Part shown: piece by piece, positions 6,003 through 7,472 of the stretch | Layout of the letters: each line of letters begins with the position of its first letter | Numbering within the stretch: the first letter of the stretch is position 1 | Notes under the pieces: model-generated | Databases searched by the model: none | Seen by the model: only the letters and a program-made list of their open reading frames with translations | Told to the model about the DNA's origin: nothing | Made by a program: the position numbers and the translations under genes | NCBI GenBank assembly: GCA_021790855.1 | Contig: JAJYFP010000031.1 | Coordinates: 1-7,472, forward strand | Source: Actinomycetes bacterium | Lineage (GTDB): Bacteria > Actinomycetota > Acidimicrobiia > Acidimicrobiales > Acidimicrobiaceae | DNA: 7,472 nt | Direction: 5' to 3'

Positions 6003-7400
6003 CTATGGCTCAATAAAGGATGGAACTTGTGTTCCATCTATGACGATGACGTCCATAGAACTCTCCTCAAGGGATAGCCCTTTAGTTTCAGGTACGAGAA
6101 TAAGGGTCAGGACAGCTGCTAAAGCTGCAATAGCTGCGAGGAAGTAGATCGCAAACGACTCTCCGTAGGCCTTGAACAGAGCTGGAAATACAAAGGCTGC
6201 GATCGTGGCCCCGACTCGTCCTCCAGCGACTGTGAGACCCTGCACAAACCCTCTAGCCTTGGTAGGAGTGAGTTCCACGCCGAGTAACCCTGAGGCACTA
6301 ACTGACCCAGGACCACCCTGTGAGAACAGGTTCTGCATTCCATATAGTAGTAATCCTGTGGCTGGAACCATAGCTGTACTTGAGTGGGAGTAAAGTCCAA
6401 ACGCCAAGAGACCACCCGCCATCCCTAGAAATCCAACGATCTGTATTGGGCGCCGACCTATGCGATCAAGGACGGAGATCCCAATGAGAGCACCTGGAAT
6501 GGTAAATAGGAAGGTATTTAGGAGGCTGAAACTGACAGCGCTCATACCTATCCCCTTGGCGATTAGAGAAGGTCCAAACAAAATTCCCGAGTAAGCCACG
6601 ATGTCGAAGAGAAACCAAAGCACGATTGGAGCGAAGAACCGCTTCCAGTTTCGGCGAATGTAGTAGGAGATGTCGTTGTCATCTTTTATGGTTTGTTCGG
6701 TAGTTTTGACTTCTTGGACACTGTCGATCTCGGAGATGATCTTTGTTGCTGACCTACTGTCGCCTGCTATACGAGCGAGATACCTCGTTGTTTCAGGCAT
6801 CTTTCGTCTTAGGTAGATTACTGACGCGGGGAAAACTGCGCTTACCCCAAGTACGACGCGCCAAACAATGTCGGGGCTAGCTCCCATCGTCGTAAGAGAG
6901 AGGTCTAGTAGCGCAGATACAGCAGCCCCTATCACCCAAGTGACACCGAAACCTAGTGCCATTGACTTACCGCGGTCTTTAGCGTTGGCGTGCTCGCCCA
7001 TGATCATCGGAGATAAGGTGTAGTCTGCACCGACACCAAGGCCCAAGATGAATCGTACTGCGATAAGGGTCATGACGTTTGGAACAAAGGCTTGGGCAAG
7101 GCCCGCAACCGCCATCAATGTAACGTCGATTCCGTAGTAGCGCTTTCTGCCTTTGTTGGCTAACTGACCGAATACAAGGGCTCCGATAGCAGCACCTGCG
7201 AGGGCCGATCCGGTCAACAGGGACGTCTCAAGGCCGTCTAACTTCTTGATGCCAAAGCTAGTCAGTATCAGTGGGAGTACGACGCTTATCGATGAGAGAT
7301 CGTACCCGTCAGCGAATACCCCCATGCCCGTCGTGAGGATAGATCGAAGGTGAAATCGTGAAAACTTTGCCTGGTCTTGCGGTGTAAATAGGGTTGTCAA
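6003..7400 (-). CDS. MFS transporter, PHS/sugar-porter type, substrate unknown
   Basis: This is a 465-residue inner-membrane secondary transporter, probably proton-coupled, with the hydrophobicity of about 12 helices. Landmarks are GMGVFADGYDLSSISVVLP in helix 1 (25-43), GQLANKGRKR in loop 2-3 (78-87), RFILGLGVGADYTLSPMIMGEHANAKDRG (116-144) and MPETTRYL (201-208). A charged central cytoplasmic loop spans about 209-252, followed by LDRIGRRP (311-318) and the final VPETKGLSLEE (436-446). The DGYDL helix 1 and the GADY/PETKG signatures place it nearest the phosphate:H+ (PHS) and sugar-porter families. Phosphate, sugar or an organic acid are all possible substrates. The start is TTG 7400, preceded by AAGGAG at 7-nt spacing; the first ATG would remove 25 residues and part of helix 1. 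The gene is convergent with the acyl-CoA dehydrogenase and shares its terminator. No link to glpD is shown. Confidence 0.88.
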   Translation of the reverse strand: MTTLFTPQDQAKFSRFHLRSILTTGMGVFADGYDLSSISVVLPLILTSFGIKKLDGLETSLLTGSALAGAAIGALVFGQLANKGRKRYYGIDVTLMAVAGLAQAFVPNVMTLIAVRFILGLGVGADYTLSPMIMGEHANAKDRGKSMALGFGVTWVIGAAVSALLDLSLTTMGASPDIVWRVVLGVSAVFPASVIYLRRKMPETTRYLARIAGDSRSATKIISEIDSVQEVKTTEQTIKDDNDISYYIRRNWKRFFAPIVLWFLFDIVAYSGILFGPSLIAKGIGMSAVSFSLLNTFLFTIPGALIGISVLDRIGRRPIQIVGFLGMAGGLLAFGLYSHSSTAMVPATGLLLYGMQNLFSQGGPGSVSASGLLGVELTPTKARGFVQGLTVAGGRVGATIAAFVFPALFKAYGESFAIYFLAAIAALAAVLTLILVPETKGLSLEESSMDVIVIDGTQVPSFIEP

Positions 7401-7407
7401 ACTGTTT

Positions 7408-7413
7408 CTCCTT
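7408..7413 (-). promoter_or_regulatory. Ribosome binding site setting the TTG start of the transporter
   Basis: On the minus strand AAGGAG lies 7 nt before TTG 7400, the best-placed ribosome site in the region. The remaining upstream bases to 7472 show no promoter I can defend. Confidence 0.7.
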
Positions 7414-7472
7414 GTGTGGTCCTTGCTATGGAAGGCTAGGAAATGCCTATAAACTGCGCTGAAAATGGTCTT

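Noticed and set aside
5944..6393. Plus-strand open frames at 5944-6147 and 6172-6393
   Set aside because: The first starts in the terminator A-run and both are antisense to the transporter gene, which has full MFS motifs.
6119..6415. Minus-strand open frame of 98 codons
   Set aside because: It is a shifted-frame shadow within the transporter gene.
1..7472. CRISPR arrays, tRNA or rRNA genes, insertion sequences, toxin-antitoxin or phage genes
   Set aside because: No spaced repeats, cloverleaf-like segments, transposase motifs or terminal inverted repeats were seen; coding sequence fills almost all of the window.

Overview
The window is ordinary bacterial chromosome with a moderate GC content (about half by eye, not computed). 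It holds seven protein genes, with short gaps and no mobile element, CRISPR array, tRNA or rRNA that I can see. Gene content and signals fit an aerobic, possibly acidophilic actinobacterium, for example the iron-oxidising Acidimicrobiia: an apparently leaderless GTG start, GTG and TTG starts, a rubredoxin-less sulerythrin-like rubrerythrin, and a PHS/sugar-porter type MFS protein. This taxonomic guess is an inference of low confidence.

Layout. Positions 1-1626 (minus strand) hold nearly all of an aerobic glycerol-3-phosphate dehydrogenase gene (glpD); its 3' end is cut by the window edge. A compact divergent control region of about 100 bp (1627-1729) separates it from a plus-strand cluster. 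That cluster is a PerR-type peroxide-sensing Fur-family regulator (1730-2197), a rubrerythrin without rubredoxin domain (2221-2640), a GlpC/HdrB-like iron-sulfur protein (2732-4024) and a DUF3501 protein (4085-4675). An acyl-CoA dehydrogenase (4745-5920) follows on the same strand, with its own possible promoter and operator. A perfect 16-bp hairpin terminator (5950-5985) lies between it and a convergent MFS transporter gene (6003-7400, minus strand). The last 72 bases are the upstream region of the transporter gene. No gene-free stretch exceeds 300 bases.

How the genes may work together. The regulator, rubrerythrin, iron-sulfur protein and DUF3501 protein read as one peroxide-stress unit. 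PerR would sense H2O2 through its Fe site and release transcription. The rubrerythrin would reduce peroxide at its di-iron centre. It has no rubredoxin domain, so it needs an outside electron donor, and the iron-sulfur protein next door is the natural candidate. DUF3501 has no known function but is, from memory, a recurrent neighbour of such pairs. This is the part of the window most likely to be an undescribed system. The glpD, acyl-CoA dehydrogenase and transporter genes are metabolic neighbours with no demonstrated link to it.

Several start codons were decided from signals rather than from ORF length: perR at GTG 1730 (the upstream ATG lies inside the -10 box), the iron-sulfur gene at ATG 2732, the acyl-CoA dehydrogenase at GTG 4745 and the transporter at TTG 7400.
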